Source: Pelecanus crispus
Taxonomy: Eukaryota > Chordata > Aves > Pelecaniformes > Pelecanidae
NCBI RefSeq assembly: GCF_030463565.1
Contig: NC_134662.1
Location: forward strand, 4,193,001 to 4,257,000
Direction of reading: 5' to 3'
Length of the DNA: 64,000 nucleotides
Below are positions 20,396-31,874 of the stretch, in pieces (within the stretch, counting starts at the first letter, position 1; the number at the start of each line of letters is the position of its first letter). The translations under genes were made by a program, and so were the position numbers. Below the pieces are notes generated by a model, which was given only the letters and a program-made list of their open reading frames with translations, searched no databases and had not been told where the DNA came from.

Positions 20396-21277
20396 AGCAT
20401 GTCACCTTCTTCTGAGGCAGCAAATTGCAGCTTGTGCTGCGCCGGTGGCTGGGTGCCCGGGGGCAAGCTCCTGCCCCCACGCCGGGGTCTGCTGGGTGCA
20501 GTCGCTTGGGGAAGGCGTACCTCCGGCGCTGCCCTGGGGTTCGGCTGGGGATTCCCGTGGGAGATTCACCTACGGGAGGCTTATCGGGTGGATTTTATAA
20601 CCCCCTCCCTGTGCAGTCAGCCACCTCCACCTCCAGTAATCCACCTGGACAGCAGGATTACGGCAGCGCGGGAGGAGGCATCCACGGGGCAGCGCACGTC
20701 TCTACCGGAGGCTTCTGTCCTGGCTCCCCCACCCCATCCAACTTTTTTTTTTTTTTGCTCAGCCTCCCGGCTCCGTTGCCACAGGAATTCACATCGTCCG
20801 GGCTGTTTCTTCACATTACTCCTTGCAGCTGGGCAGCAGCTGCCCAGGCTTTGACCCGTTCCCCCTGCTGCTGCGTTTCCACTGCGCGTGGCACACAGAG
20901 CAAGGGGAAATCTCCCCCTGCTCCTTGGAGACAGGCTTGGCGCGGAGAGGGAAGCAGATGCCGTACGTGGTGGGAGTCTTTCCTGAATCCGTGTGTGGTT
21001 GGGGGTGGCTGATGATGTTGCTCTGCCGAAGTTGCTGCTTGCCGGGGTTGGGGGGGGGGGGGGGGGGGGGGCTTGGTAGCCAGCAGCCCCGTCCGAGGAG
21101 GCTGCCCCGGGGTCCTCGCAGCCGGGAGGAAGCGGGAGGCCCTGGCATGTCTGCAGCGAGCTCGCCGGTCCCCACGCGCCTCGAGAAACAGCAGTGCCGC
21201 TGGGGAAGGAGTGGGTTTGAGCGAGGGGCCGGTTCTGCCTGTGCCAGACGCCTGAGGATGCGTGTCTTGCCAACGGT
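20396..21277. other. Intergenic sequence upstream of the duplicated block
   Basis: No coding exon recognised. It has a T-run near 20743-20756 and a 22-base G-run at 21050-21071. This is the last single-copy sequence before the segment that recurs after the gap. Confidence 0.6.
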
Positions 21278-22347
21278 ACCATCTGCTGCCAGGCTCCTCG
21301 CTCGGTGCCATCCTCCCCACGCCTCCCCGGAGGGATTTCAGGTTCCCTCTGCTGCGCAAAAGCCCCCCCGGCTCTGCTCGCCCGCCGGGGGAGGCCGAGG
21401 CAGCTGCTGGCCCCTGGGCGCGCGGGGCTGCAATCCCTCTGCCTCGCTCTAATCCCCTTTTCCCTGCGGTCTTCCAGCCTGGGAACGTGAGTTGGCTTGC
21501 CTGGGTGGGCAGCTGCTCCAGCAAAGGTCAGCGGGCAGCAGGTTCGGCCTCCCGCCTGCCCTCCCGGCGGGACACGAGCTCGGCTCCCCAGGCGGAGCGG
21601 GGCAGGGCTATTTTCGGCACTGCCACCCAGGATGTAATCTTGGCTGCCTCCTCTTCTTCTCCCCGCCACCTCCTCCCCCTCCTCTCGCTCACTCTGTCTT
21701 TCTCTCCCCCCCCCCCCCCCCCCCCCCCACAAGTATATCAAAAATAGTACCTGTGGTGTTAAATTTCTCACTCTGTAGCTTATTAAAAGCCTCTGAGAGC
21801 CTGACGCTGAGCCTATTTGAAGCTCAGCCGACTTCCCAGTTTCTGAGCTGCTCCAGTGCCTTGTTCTTCCCTTCCCCTCTCTTTCCCCCCCCCTTTTTTT
21901 TTTTTTTTTAAAAGGTCATACTTTGCGCCGTGCATAAGCAAAGCCTCAAAGTCAGAGCGAGCGCTAATTAAAACATCTCGGGAATAACTGGGGACGGACG
22001 GCTTCGCTCCCTCTTCCGCTCCCTCTTGCTCTCCTCTGTCCCCGGTTTCTATTTGCGGCGTGCGTGTGCCTCTCTCGACACACGCAAGCCGCTCTCTTTC
22101 TGATGGAAGGTGGCTGGTTGGTTTTTTTTCTTTTTTTTTTCCATTTAATGGAAGAGCGTTGGCGAGGCCGGGAAGCTGGGGAAATGGCCAGCTGCTATTT
22201 TTAGGATGGGAAAAAAGCGTCTCCGTCAGCGTCCTCTCACCAGCTCTTCCCACTGCCTCCCGCCAGCTCCGGGGGGACGGGGGGCCAGCAGGGATCCGGC
22301 CCTGCCCCCTCGCAGGGTGCCCTTGGCCGGGCTCTCCGCGGCGTGAC

Positions 22348-22366
22348 GCCTGCCGGGACTTGTAGT
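22348..22366 (-). promoter_or_regulatory. ZNF143/THAP11-like motif (copy 1; also 35513-35531)
   Basis: The minus strand reads ACTACAAGTCCCGGCAGGC, close to the SBS consensus ACTACAAYTCCCAGNATGC. It lies in CpG-rich intergenic DNA. Function is not shown. Confidence 0.4.
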
Positions 22367-24860
22367 CTGCATTTGGGGGCACCAACGAGGGCACCGAGGG
22401 CACCTCCGAATCGCCCTGCATCCGGGGTGGACGAGGGACCCTGGGCATGGCCGTGCCCCCGCTGTGCTGCCGGAGGCTGCTCTGCCCCTGGGCAGGGCCT
22501 CTCTTGCCCTCGGGGCCGTGGGGAAGGGGCTTTTTCCTAAATCCTGCTCTGCCAGCCCCCCTGCCGCTGCCGGGCAGGACCAGAGCAGCGCTGGGCAGGG
22601 ACTGCTGCGCCCTGGCTGTCGGCACCGCAGCCCCTCTCGCCCTGCCCCGCAGTTTGGGGGTGCGGGGCGATGCCGGGGGGGCCATTCCTGGGCTCTCCCT
22701 GCTCCCCCTTGCAGCCCGGCCCGGTCCCCGCGGGGTCCGGCTGCTGTGGCCTGGGCTCCGAGCCCCTCACCTGCCTCTGTCCTTTCCCATCGCTGCTAAT
22801 TATCTGGTTCTGTCGAGAGCAGCGTTATCCTCCTCCCCCGGCTCGCCACACTGAGCTCTCGGCTCCCTCTGCCCACGCCGGGAGCCGCGATCAGTCACGT
22901 CCCGCTGGATGCCACGAAAATGGTCTCTGACTCTCTGCTTGGCGCAGGAGATGCGTGGCTGCGGCTGAACCGGAGGCGAAGCCCTGCCCCGCTCCCGGCT
23001 CGGCGTCGGTGCTGCGGCGACGGACCCCGGCGGGGGTCGAGTCCCGGTGCGGACCGTGCGCGTACCGCTGATGCGATTCAGCGGGTGAATCCTCCCTCCT
23101 CGCCTCCCCAAACCAGCCTGGCTCCGGGAGCCAGTGGGGCCGTCCCGGCTGGCGGCGGCGGCGGCACCGCCGCGGGCCCTCGGCTGTTCCTGGAGCGCTG
23201 GCACGTGCCCTTGGCCACCGCGGCCTCCAACCGCGGCTGGGGCGAGAGGTCGTTCCCCGCCGCTTTTTGAGGCGCTGGGTGCTGGGGCAGCACTTTGCCC
23301 CCCGCGCTTCAGTCCCCGCTCTGGGCAGGGGGGCGCGGGCTGCGGCGGCCGGGAGCATCGGCGCGGCGGAGTTGTGGTGGGGAGCCTGGGATCTGTTTGT
23401 CTCCGGCTTTCGGGCGCTGCGGGGCGGGGTGGGCGTGCGAGGGAAACGTTAACGCGCAGGAGGGAAGGGCTGCCTGGAAAATGGCGTGAGCGGGGCGGGG
23501 GGCCGGCGCGTCGCCCTCCTCCTTCCTTTCCACCGAGGGCTTTCGCCCATGACTTGCATCTTCTGCTGCCAGATGGAGGGTGGGGAGCCGGGCCGGGAGC
23601 GCTCGGAAAGTGAAGCATCACCGTTTCTGCCGGCAGCGCCGGCGGCGTCGCTTCTCTTGGGGGATGATTTCCAAGAGGGGCCGGGCTCTGCCGGGCCGAA
23701 TCTCCTGGTGCTGTGCGTCCCCTCCCTGTGCTTGGCCACATGGCATTTCCACCGTCCCACCCAGATCCCGAATGCAGGGGAAAGGTTTGAGCTCTCGTCT
23801 CTCTGCAGGAAAAAAAAAAAAAACAAAACCCCAAACCCCACCGCAGCCCCAGGATTTCCCCGGCCCCTAGCTGGGCTGACTCATCTGGCAGAGCCGCCCC
23901 TTTCCCTGCCCAAACCCTCGGTGCTCGGGATCCCGCCTGGCCCCTCGCAGCCGCCCCGCTTTTGCCCCCCCGTCCTCGGTGCCCACGTTGCGACATCGGG
24001 GCCGGGGCTGCCCCCCACCCCTCATCCCTGCCGGGGGGCACCCGCTGCCCTGGGGGGGGCTGCGGGAGGTGGAAAGCAGCCCCGCTCACAGCCCCCCCCC
24101 CCCCGGGGAAGGGGTGCTGAGCATGGAGTTTGGGGAGCCTCGGCGCTGGGCAGCACCCTGCCTGTCCCTGCCAAGGCTTTGCGGCAGCCGGGTGCAGAGC
24201 TGGCTCCGGCCGGGACCCCTTCCCGGCCCCCGTGGCCATGGGCTGCTGCCCGTGGCCCCGGTCCCGGCGTGGGAAGGTCAGCAGCGGCTCCGCACGCTGC
24301 CAGCACGAGCCCGGCCGTGTCCTTGGGCCACGTTGCCCTTGGGTGGCTCGAAGGCCGTATCCTCGCAACTTCCTTCTCTGAGGGGGGAGCGTTGCTGTAA
24401 TGATTAACCCGCGCTGCGTTAATCGTTCCGTCCTGCAACCTTTTTCCTCTTGGTTTCCAGCATTGGAAAAATGCTCCTCTTCCGCCGGCCTCCCACGCAC
24501 GTGGCCCCCGTGATGGGAGCGTGGCGGAGCTCGGGGAAAATCCCCGCGGGCAGGAGCAGGGGACCGGGGCTCGGGGTACGGCAGCGGGCAGGATCCGGCT
24601 CAGCCCTGGCTCCTCGGTCCCGGCCCATTTCTGGGGTGATTTGCCGGCAGATGGCGGTGGAGCCATGGGGAGATGTCGCCCCACCAGCTTCCCCGGCCTC
24701 ACCCCCCCAAAATCTGGGCGCAGGAGCAAGTGCCGACGGGCATTGGGGAGGGTGGGTGTTGTAGCCAGCACGACGGTGCTTGTCATGCAGCTCCCGGGCC
24801 AACAGCCTCGGAGCGCTGTGCTGGCAAACGCGGCAAACCCTTGGCCCGGGGCAGGTTCTC

Positions 24861-24963
24861 TCTTGGGGAAACTGAGGCACGGATGGGGAAAGCCACTTGC
24901 AGGCTGAGGAGAGCGGGGATGGGACGCGGGAATCCCAGACCCTGCCGCTGCACTGTGCTGCTC
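24861..24963. repeat. MIR-like SINE fragment (copy 1; also about 38028-38130)
   Basis: Contains GGGGAAACTGAGGCACGGA, then CCACTTGCAGG, GGGAATCCCAGACCCTGC and CACTGTGCTGC, in the order of the MIR core and 3' part. Such ancient elements persist in amniotes. It is diverged and inactive. Confidence 0.6.
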
Positions 24964-26031
24964 GGGGATGCCACCACCCCTGGGGGTGCTCCCCCCGCCC
25001 CCAGGAAGCCCCCCGGGTCAGGCGAGGGGCAGCGGGGGCGGCGCGTTGCCCTGGGGTCCCAGGTGCTTTGGCAGGGGCTCGGCGGCCCCGGGGGCTGCGG
25101 GCGCAGCCCTCGCTCGGGGCAGCCTCGGCGACCATCGGCACTTGGCTTCGCTGGAGCCGGCCCAAAGCCACGGGGCGCGTGGAGGGGGGCTCCCGGCCCT
25201 GTGCTGGGGGTTCGAGCAAAGCCCCCCCCTCCCACCGCTCCCCCGGCCGGGGCCGTGACCCACACGGGGCAGGGGGAGGCCGGGGAGGAAGCGGCTGCCA
25301 GCTGGGCTCGACGCCGGCTACAAAGGCGGCCCAGAGAGCCCGGGTGGAATGAGGTGGCACCCGTCCAGGTTCCCACGGCGGCCCCGGTGCAGAAAATACA
25401 CCCGGAGCTGGTGGCGGTTGCCACAGCGATGGGCTGGGTGCCACGCTGCGGGGGGGGGGGGGGGGGGTGTGCCACAGCCCCGGACCCAGGTGTGCCGGCA
25501 CGGGACCCTGGCACAGGGCGGTGGGAGCACCGTGGGGCGGCGGAGCTGGGCGCTGGCGGGGACCAAAGGCTCCTGCCCTGGCTCCCGCTGCCCCCGCCTG
25601 CCTTTGATGTGCCGGGACTTTGCCCTTGGTAAAGCTGGGAGGTTCCCAAGGAGTTCCCGGCTGGAGCCCGGCATCCAGCACCCAGGCGTCCCGGCGCGAG
25701 CCCTGGGGCTCCGTCCGCTGCTCGCTTCCCCTCGCCTCGCAGCAGCCACGGGCTCCGAGCTGCAGCCGAGGGCTTGCAGTCCCTGCGGGCTCCCTGGTTC
25801 CTGGCGGCGCTGGCCAGGAGGAAGCGGCCACAGCTGGCCCCGGTACTGGGGCCCTTCCCGGCACGGCTGGCGCCGGGCTGGGTCCTGGGGTGGGGAGGGG
25901 AAGCCGGGGGGTCCGGGGCCGGCTGCCCTCGGGGATGCCCCGGCGTGCGGCGGGGAGGAGGGAACGGCAGCGCTTTCATCCCCGCTCCCTCAAAGGCCGC
26001 CTGTGTGCCGAGCGGCCGCCCCTCCATCGGG

Positions 26032-26040
26032 TATAAATAG
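26032..26040 (+). promoter_or_regulatory. Isolated TATA box TATAAATAG (copy 1)
   Basis: A consensus TATA box in a G/C-rich setting (CATCGGG before, CAGGGATTG after). A transcription start would be expected near 26062-26068. No recognisable coding exon follows, so a non-coding or very short transcript is the only suggestion I can make. It recurs at 39198-39206. Confidence 0.4.
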
Positions 26041-29000
26041 CAGGGATTGAGGCCTGGCATGACGCTGGAGTCACTTCTGCCACCGCCACCTTGGGTGTCC
26101 CGTCCCCCCCGCCGCCCCGCGGGACCTCAATGGGGTCCTTGTGCTCCGCGGCCCCGCGGGGCACGTCCCGAGCAGCTGCTGAGCCCGACCCCGGCTGCTC
26201 CCCCCGACGTGCCGGGGCCACCACGGGGCTCGGGGTGCCCGTGCAAGGGTCCCAGGCAGGGAGGGGGCACGCACCCCCGCTGCTCGCCCTCTTCCCCCCC
26301 GGCAGGCGAGGGCCACGCAGGGGGTAGGCGATGGCTTCCTGCCATCCCTGACCCCACCTGGCCAGGTCGGCTCCTGGCCCCGGCCGTGCCGGACGGCTCT
26401 GCCCCCCGCCACCCCCTCCCTGCCCGGGCAGCGCCGGCAGCTGCTGTGGGGCGTAATGATGGGGTGTGCCTGCCTGCCTGCCTGCCTGCCCCGGGGTGGA
26501 GAGCGGCGCGGGAGGCTGCTGCCACCCAGCAAGACGGGGCCAGCCGGGCGCGGAGCTTCCCTGCCTGCAGCCGGCGCGGCCACACCTGTGTGGGCTGAGC
26601 GGACCCCGCTCCCACCCCAACGCCCGGCCCAACCAGCTCCTTCGCGTCCCGGCTGCCCGCGGACAGGCTGCTGCAGGCAGGGCCCCCCGGGCCAGGCAGG
26701 TGCAGGGTGCCGGGGAGCGCCCGGCGTGGCGGGGGGATGCGGGGGGCCAGGAGGAGCCGGAGCTGCCTCCGTCCCTGCTGCGCCGTCGGGACACGGCCGC
26801 TGCGGCCCCCTGCAAGCGCACTGAGGTGCCTGGGAGAGCTGGGGGCTGGAGGGGCCGTGGCCCGACACGCGCCCAGCCGGGGGGGTTTCCAGGAGTGCCC
26901 CGTGCCGCTGCGGGATGTCCCTGTCCCTGCTCGCCCCTCGTCGCTTCCCCGCATTGTGTCCCCTGTCCGGCTCTGCATCCTGTCTTGGCAGATGGGCCCT
27001 GGCCGCGACCCCCGCTGGCTGCAGCCCCCGCACCTCGTGTCCCAGCCGGAGCACCCCAAGGGCGCAGGCTCCCACCGGGGCGGGCTGCGGAATGGCCCCG
27101 TCAGCTCACGCAGGCTCCCGGTGGGGCGTGGGAAAAGCCGGCGTCTCCCGCAGCGAGCGGGGCGGGCAGGGCGGGCAGGGCCCCTCCGCCGGGGCCGGGT
27201 GTGGGTGCAGAGCGCGCACAAGCGCATGTCGCACCCTCGGTGGGGTCGTGCACCCCACGATCCCCCCATCTGCTCCAACCGTGGGCGGTCAGTCCCCAGG
27301 GCTGCCTTACCCACCCCATCCCAGTTTGGGGAGCGAGGACCGGCTGCGCTGCAGCATCCCCGCTCCCGGTGCCGTGGGGCGCAGGCGCGCAGGCACCCCG
27401 AAGCCCATGGGGCTGGGGCAGCTCCGCGACGTGGGGGTCCTGGCGGGGCAGGGAGGGGCCGTGACCCAGAGGAGCTGCGATGCCGCAGCCGCCGGCAGGC
27501 TGCGGGTACCGGCTCCTTATGGCCGCGGGAGGAGCGGCGCGAGGCCGGACGGCTCGTGCCAAGGGCGTCCCGTGAGCAAAGAGTCGGATAAGCAGAGCCG
27601 GGCTGTGACGGCCAACGCACGGGGCCCTGGCCGGGAGCTTTCTGAATTCATCTCAAATGGCAAAAATTCATCTCAAAATCAGCAAATGGCAGTGGCTGGA
27701 GGGAAAGGGAAGGAACTGGGCCGGGGCCTTAACCAGCAGCGTTTTCCTTTGGAAATGCATCTCCCGTAAAACGTGAGCTGATGGTTTTCGCTTTGAATAC
27801 TGCCAGGAGCATCTGAGAAGGGCAGGCGGCGCTGGGGCTGCTGTGAAGCGAGTTTCTCTTTTGCTTTTGTTTGGCTCTTGTTTGGCCCAGCATCCACCCC
27901 ACGCCGAGCACGAGCGGGCTCCGGAGTCTCTCGCTTTCCATCGAAGCAGTAGCGACGTTGCTGCATTTTTTTGGTTCATCCGTGATGAGGGGCTCAGCGG
28001 GGCGGGGGCCGTGCCGGCTGGGGAGGGCGGCGGGAGGCAAGCGCTGCGGAGGTTACACAAGAACCCAGCTCTGCTGATGCTCCCAAAACCACAGATGATC
28101 TAATCTCCTGCAGCCTAACCTATCGCTGCCATATCGCATTTCCCCTCAAAACCTAATCCTGCAGAGAGCACCCGACGCCATCCTGGCCCCGCCGGCAGCA
28201 CCCTCGCGGGAGCACTGATGGGCGACTGCCCGCTCACACCGGCAGCCCCGGGGAGCTGGGCCGGGACCGCAGGCGCCGGGAGAGCGGGACCTGCCTCCCC
28301 GCCTCCGGAGGGCTTTTTCAGCCCGGGCAGCTCCGGGGGCTGCCGCAACCGGTCTCAGCCGAGCTCAGCCGCCGGCAGAGCCCTCGCTCCGGCTGACCGC
28401 AGCCCCGCGCGGTGCCGAGCCCCGGAGCGGGAGGGCGGCCTGGGAGCTGCTCCATGCCGGCTGTCCCGGGAGCCGCTCCATGCCAGCTGTCCCAAGATGC
28501 CGGCTTTGTCTGGAGGACTATTGCAGCCTTGGTCCGAATCTCGCTACAGCAAATCCCCCGCCCCGAGCCGAGTTCTGGGCGCTAACTGCACCCTGCGAGG
28601 GAAGGGAGAAAGAAGAGAGAGAAAGGCAGAAGGAGAGCCCCGGCGTGGCGCTTCCGTCCCCGTCGCCAGCGGCTCGAGCTCTGCTGCCCCATGCGCCTCT
28701 TCCATCACCGGCTAATGCAGCCGGGGAGCTCGGTTCCTTGCCCGCTGGCCCCCTCAGCCCACTGGGCACCGCAGCCCCGTGGTCCGTGCCTGCCGGAGGG
28801 AGCTGCCCGCCTGGCAGCATCCGGGGTGCTCTCAGCATCACCCGGGCGAGGAGCTGGAGAAGCAGCCGGCTCTGGGCTCTCCGGGCAGCGGGGTCCAGCA
28901 GAGCCCCCGTGGCCCTGCCGTTGGCCGGGACGGCGCCTGCCTTTGCCGGCAAGTGGGGTGCCAGGGCGTGCTCCAGCCCAGGTGCTGCCAAATGCCCGGC

Positions 29001-29212
29001 GCAGACGGGCCTCGCGGCAGATGCGAGCAGGCGCGTTTCAGGGCAGGGCTGCCTCCGCGCCGGGCCAGCACTGGCCCAGCATGGCCAAGGTCTCCGTTGG
29101 GAGCTGAAGGCGCTACGGGGAGACAAAGGTTTAATGAGGGGTTGTTGGGCTCTCTCTGATCCTTCCGCCCATTATCTAATCAGAGCAGGGCATTTAAAAG
29201 GCCACAGTGCAG

Positions 29213-29262
29213 GGTGAGTCACTTCCCCGGTCGGTGCCTCAGTTTCCCCACAGGTAGCGCGG
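29213..29262. repeat. MIR-like fragment, reverse orientation (copy 1; also about 42385-42432)
   Basis: GTGAGTCACTTCCCCGG then GGTGCCTCAGTTTCCCCACAG resembles the reverse complement of the MIR core. It follows a TTTAAA-containing stretch (29190-29197). Confidence 0.45.
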
Positions 29263-30060
29263 CGGGGATGAGCTGAGCCCATCTCCCCGCAGCGTGTCTC
29301 GGCGCTGGGGAATGCAGCGCAGTGGGTCCGGCCCAGGGCTGGATTCCTCCGTCTGCTCTTCGCTCCGCGCTGGCACACCCCGACCCTGGGCACAGCACCT
29401 CCCTCCATCCCCCCGGCTCGGGAAGGGGCGCAGGGTGGCCCCGCTCCCGCCGGCATCCCTGAGCAGCTGGGGAGGCTCCGGCAGGAGGGAGGGCGAGAGC
29501 CAGCCCTGCCCAAGGGAGCCAGGATCTCCCGATGCCCGAGTGCCCGGCAGCACGGGGCACACGTTGGGGCACCCACACCTCCACGCGCGGCAGCTTTGCC
29601 TCCACTGGGCTGCTGCAGCCCGGCCCTGCGGCAGCGCCGGTGCCGGTGGCACGCGGGGTCTGGCTCTCCTCCTCGACAGGATTTCCTGCCGCCGTTCCCA
29701 GAATAGGCTGCGGCCCCGCATCCGTGGGGGAGCGGGTGACCCCACGCAACCATCAGCCCGGAACCAGCCCTGCCGCCCCGAGCGGCACCGGGACCCAGGG
29801 TCAGGCACGGGGCGAGGCGGCAGCACCGGCGTCCCGTGGCCGGGGCCACGTGGCGGGGCTCGTGGCGGTGCCCCCTGCCCCGGTCAGCCCCCACCGGTGC
29901 AGCGAGGGCCGGCCGGGCGGCTCCATCGCCGTAAACAGGAACTGTGGCCGGGGTAGAGCGCAGCATGGCCGGGAAGTGAGGGGGTGCGTGCGCCCATGAC
30001 GGGATGTGTGTGAACGGCAGGAGCCAGCGTCCGGCCTGGCCCGGGGCTGGGGGAGCACGG

Positions 30061-30316
30061 CTGGGGGGGGGTGCAGCACCCACCTGGGTGAGCGTGCATG
30101 GGTGGGAGCGGCTGGGGGGGGTGCAGCACCCACCTGGGTGAGCGTGCATGGGTGGGAGCGGCTGGGGGGGGGGTGCAGCACCCACCTGGGTGAGCGTGCA
30201 TGGGTGGGAGCGGCTGGGGGGGGGGTGCAGCACCCACCTGGGTGAGCGTGCATGGGTGGGAGCGGCTGGGGGGGGGGTGCAGCACCCACCTGGGTGAGCG
30301 TGCATGGGTGGGAGCA
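30061..30316. repeat. Minisatellite, about 52-bp unit, five copies (copy 1)
   Basis: Units start with GTGCAGCACCCACCTGGGTG at 30071, 30121, 30173, 30225 and 30277, each ending in a G-run of variable length. Period is 50-52 bp. The G-runs could form quadruplexes. Confidence 0.95.
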
Positions 30317-31218
30317 CGGGCGGCGGTGTCCGCGTGCGGAGCGAGCACATGTGTATGTGCACGAATGTGCCCGTTCGGGGCGGTGCCGCTGGCGAGGGTG
30401 CACACGCGTGTGCAGGGACGAGGCCAGGAGGAAGCGCCTCCTCCCGTCCCCAGCCCGCCCTGGGTCGGGGTTTCCTGTGGCACAACCCGCCCGTGGGGCT
30501 CCTTTTCCTCCTGCCCGGCTTCGCCTGCTTCGGTGGGTGCCAGCCCCGGCAGAGGGGCAGGGGCGGCACTGGGCAGCGGGGCCGCGTGCGAGCACACCCA
30601 CGCGCCTGCGTCTGCGCCGTCCCGCGCTGTGCCCGAGGCAGCCAAACCCACGGCGCCGTGGGGCTGCTGGCGACCCCGGCCCCTCTGGCAGCAGCCCCAA
30701 GCCCCCTCCCCAAAAGCGGTGATGGGGAGGCCGGGCAGAGGGGTGCCCGCGGCCCTGGGCTGGCACCGTGCCCCCCCCGCCCCGGGTGAGGTTCCCGCAT
30801 TCCTGACGCAGCTCCAAGTGGAGCAGTGGGCAGGCGCGGGGCGGGGATGCCGCCGCGCTGAGTGTGCGCCCGTGTGTCAGCGCGTGGGGCAGCCCGGCGG
30901 GACGCACCGCCCCACGCGGGGCCCCGTGCCGGCATCGTCCCCGGCCCTTGGCACACGCTCGGGGCTCTGCGGGATCCATCCCACGCGGCTCCGGTTCTGC
31001 CTCCCACCCTTTGTGCGGGCAGGATTTGGCAGATGCCCCACGGGCAGTGGGGTTGGGCCCCCATGGGTGCCCCCCGTCAGCCACCCATGCCCCATGGGAC
31101 CCCCCAGGCAGGGGCACCAAGCTCTCCCCCACCACTGGGCAGGGTTTTGGGGTGGGTGCTGAGGATGCTGCGCCCCAACTGCACGCCCCAACTGCACGCC
31201 CCAAAATGGGGCAGCGGG

Positions 31219-31302
31219 ACTACACCCCCCACAATGCATTGCGGGACACAGTGGCCCCACCCACTGTGGGGTGGCCTCAGTGCATTGTGGGGTGGGTAGT
31301 TC
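31219..31302. promoter_or_regulatory. Inverted pair of ZNF143/THAP11-like motifs (copy 1; also 44503-44586)
   Basis: Plus strand 31219-31245 starts ACTACACCCCCCACAATGCA and ends TTGCGGG. The minus strand of 31278-31302 starts GAACTACCCACCCCACAATG. Both resemble the extended SBS motif ending in AATGCATTGCG. Such arrangements mark CpG-island promoters elsewhere. No gene is attached. Confidence 0.4.
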
Positions 31303-31646
31303 TGGGGGTGACCAGGTGTGGGGGACACCCAGAGTGATGGGGTCCCGGCGTCTGCAGCTCCCATGAAGACCCTGCCCATGGCGTCAACACTCCCCTTCCC
31401 CGGGCGATGCCGATACCGGTGGGGCAGCCCCGGCTCCCGCAGCCGGGGGCTCGGCGAGGGCAGGGGCAGCTTCGGGGTGAGGAGGGAGCCGTGGCTGCAG
31501 GGCCGAGGGGCTCAGCCCTGGGACGGCGGCAGAGGCGCGGTGCAGTGCGGGCGGTGCTGGCTGGCTCGCGGCCGGGGCGGCTTCGGCTCCGCTCTCGCCC
31601 AGGCTGGACCACGAACCGCCCCAGCCAGCCCCTGCGGCGGAGCTGA

Positions 31647-31692
31647 GGGATGGGATGGGATGGGATGGGATGGGGTGGGATGGGATGGGATG
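31647..31692. repeat. GGGAT pentanucleotide array, 46 bp (copy 1)
   Basis: About nine TGGGA units with one TGGGG variant. Confidence 0.95.
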
Positions 31693-31823
31693 CAGGGGGT
31701 TTTACTTTCCCCCTGATTTATGAGCCTGGGTCACCCACGGAACAAGGTTCAGCATGTACCCGAGGAGGCTACCGAAATCCTGGGTTCTTCCCCTCCCCAG
31801 GGCTGGCAACTTGCTTAAGCATT

Positions 31824-31874
31824 TATAATAATAATAATAACGATAATAACAATAACAACAACAACAACAACAAC
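31824..31874. repeat. AAT/AAC trinucleotide microsatellite (copy 1; also 45174-45224)
   Basis: ATA repeats pass into ACA repeats over about 50 bases. The two copies are the same length, unlike the other arrays in the segment. Confidence 0.93.

Noticed and set aside
30061-30316. CRISPR-like regularly spaced repeat
   Set aside because: Units are contiguous with no unique spacers, in a vertebrate genome; it is a minisatellite.
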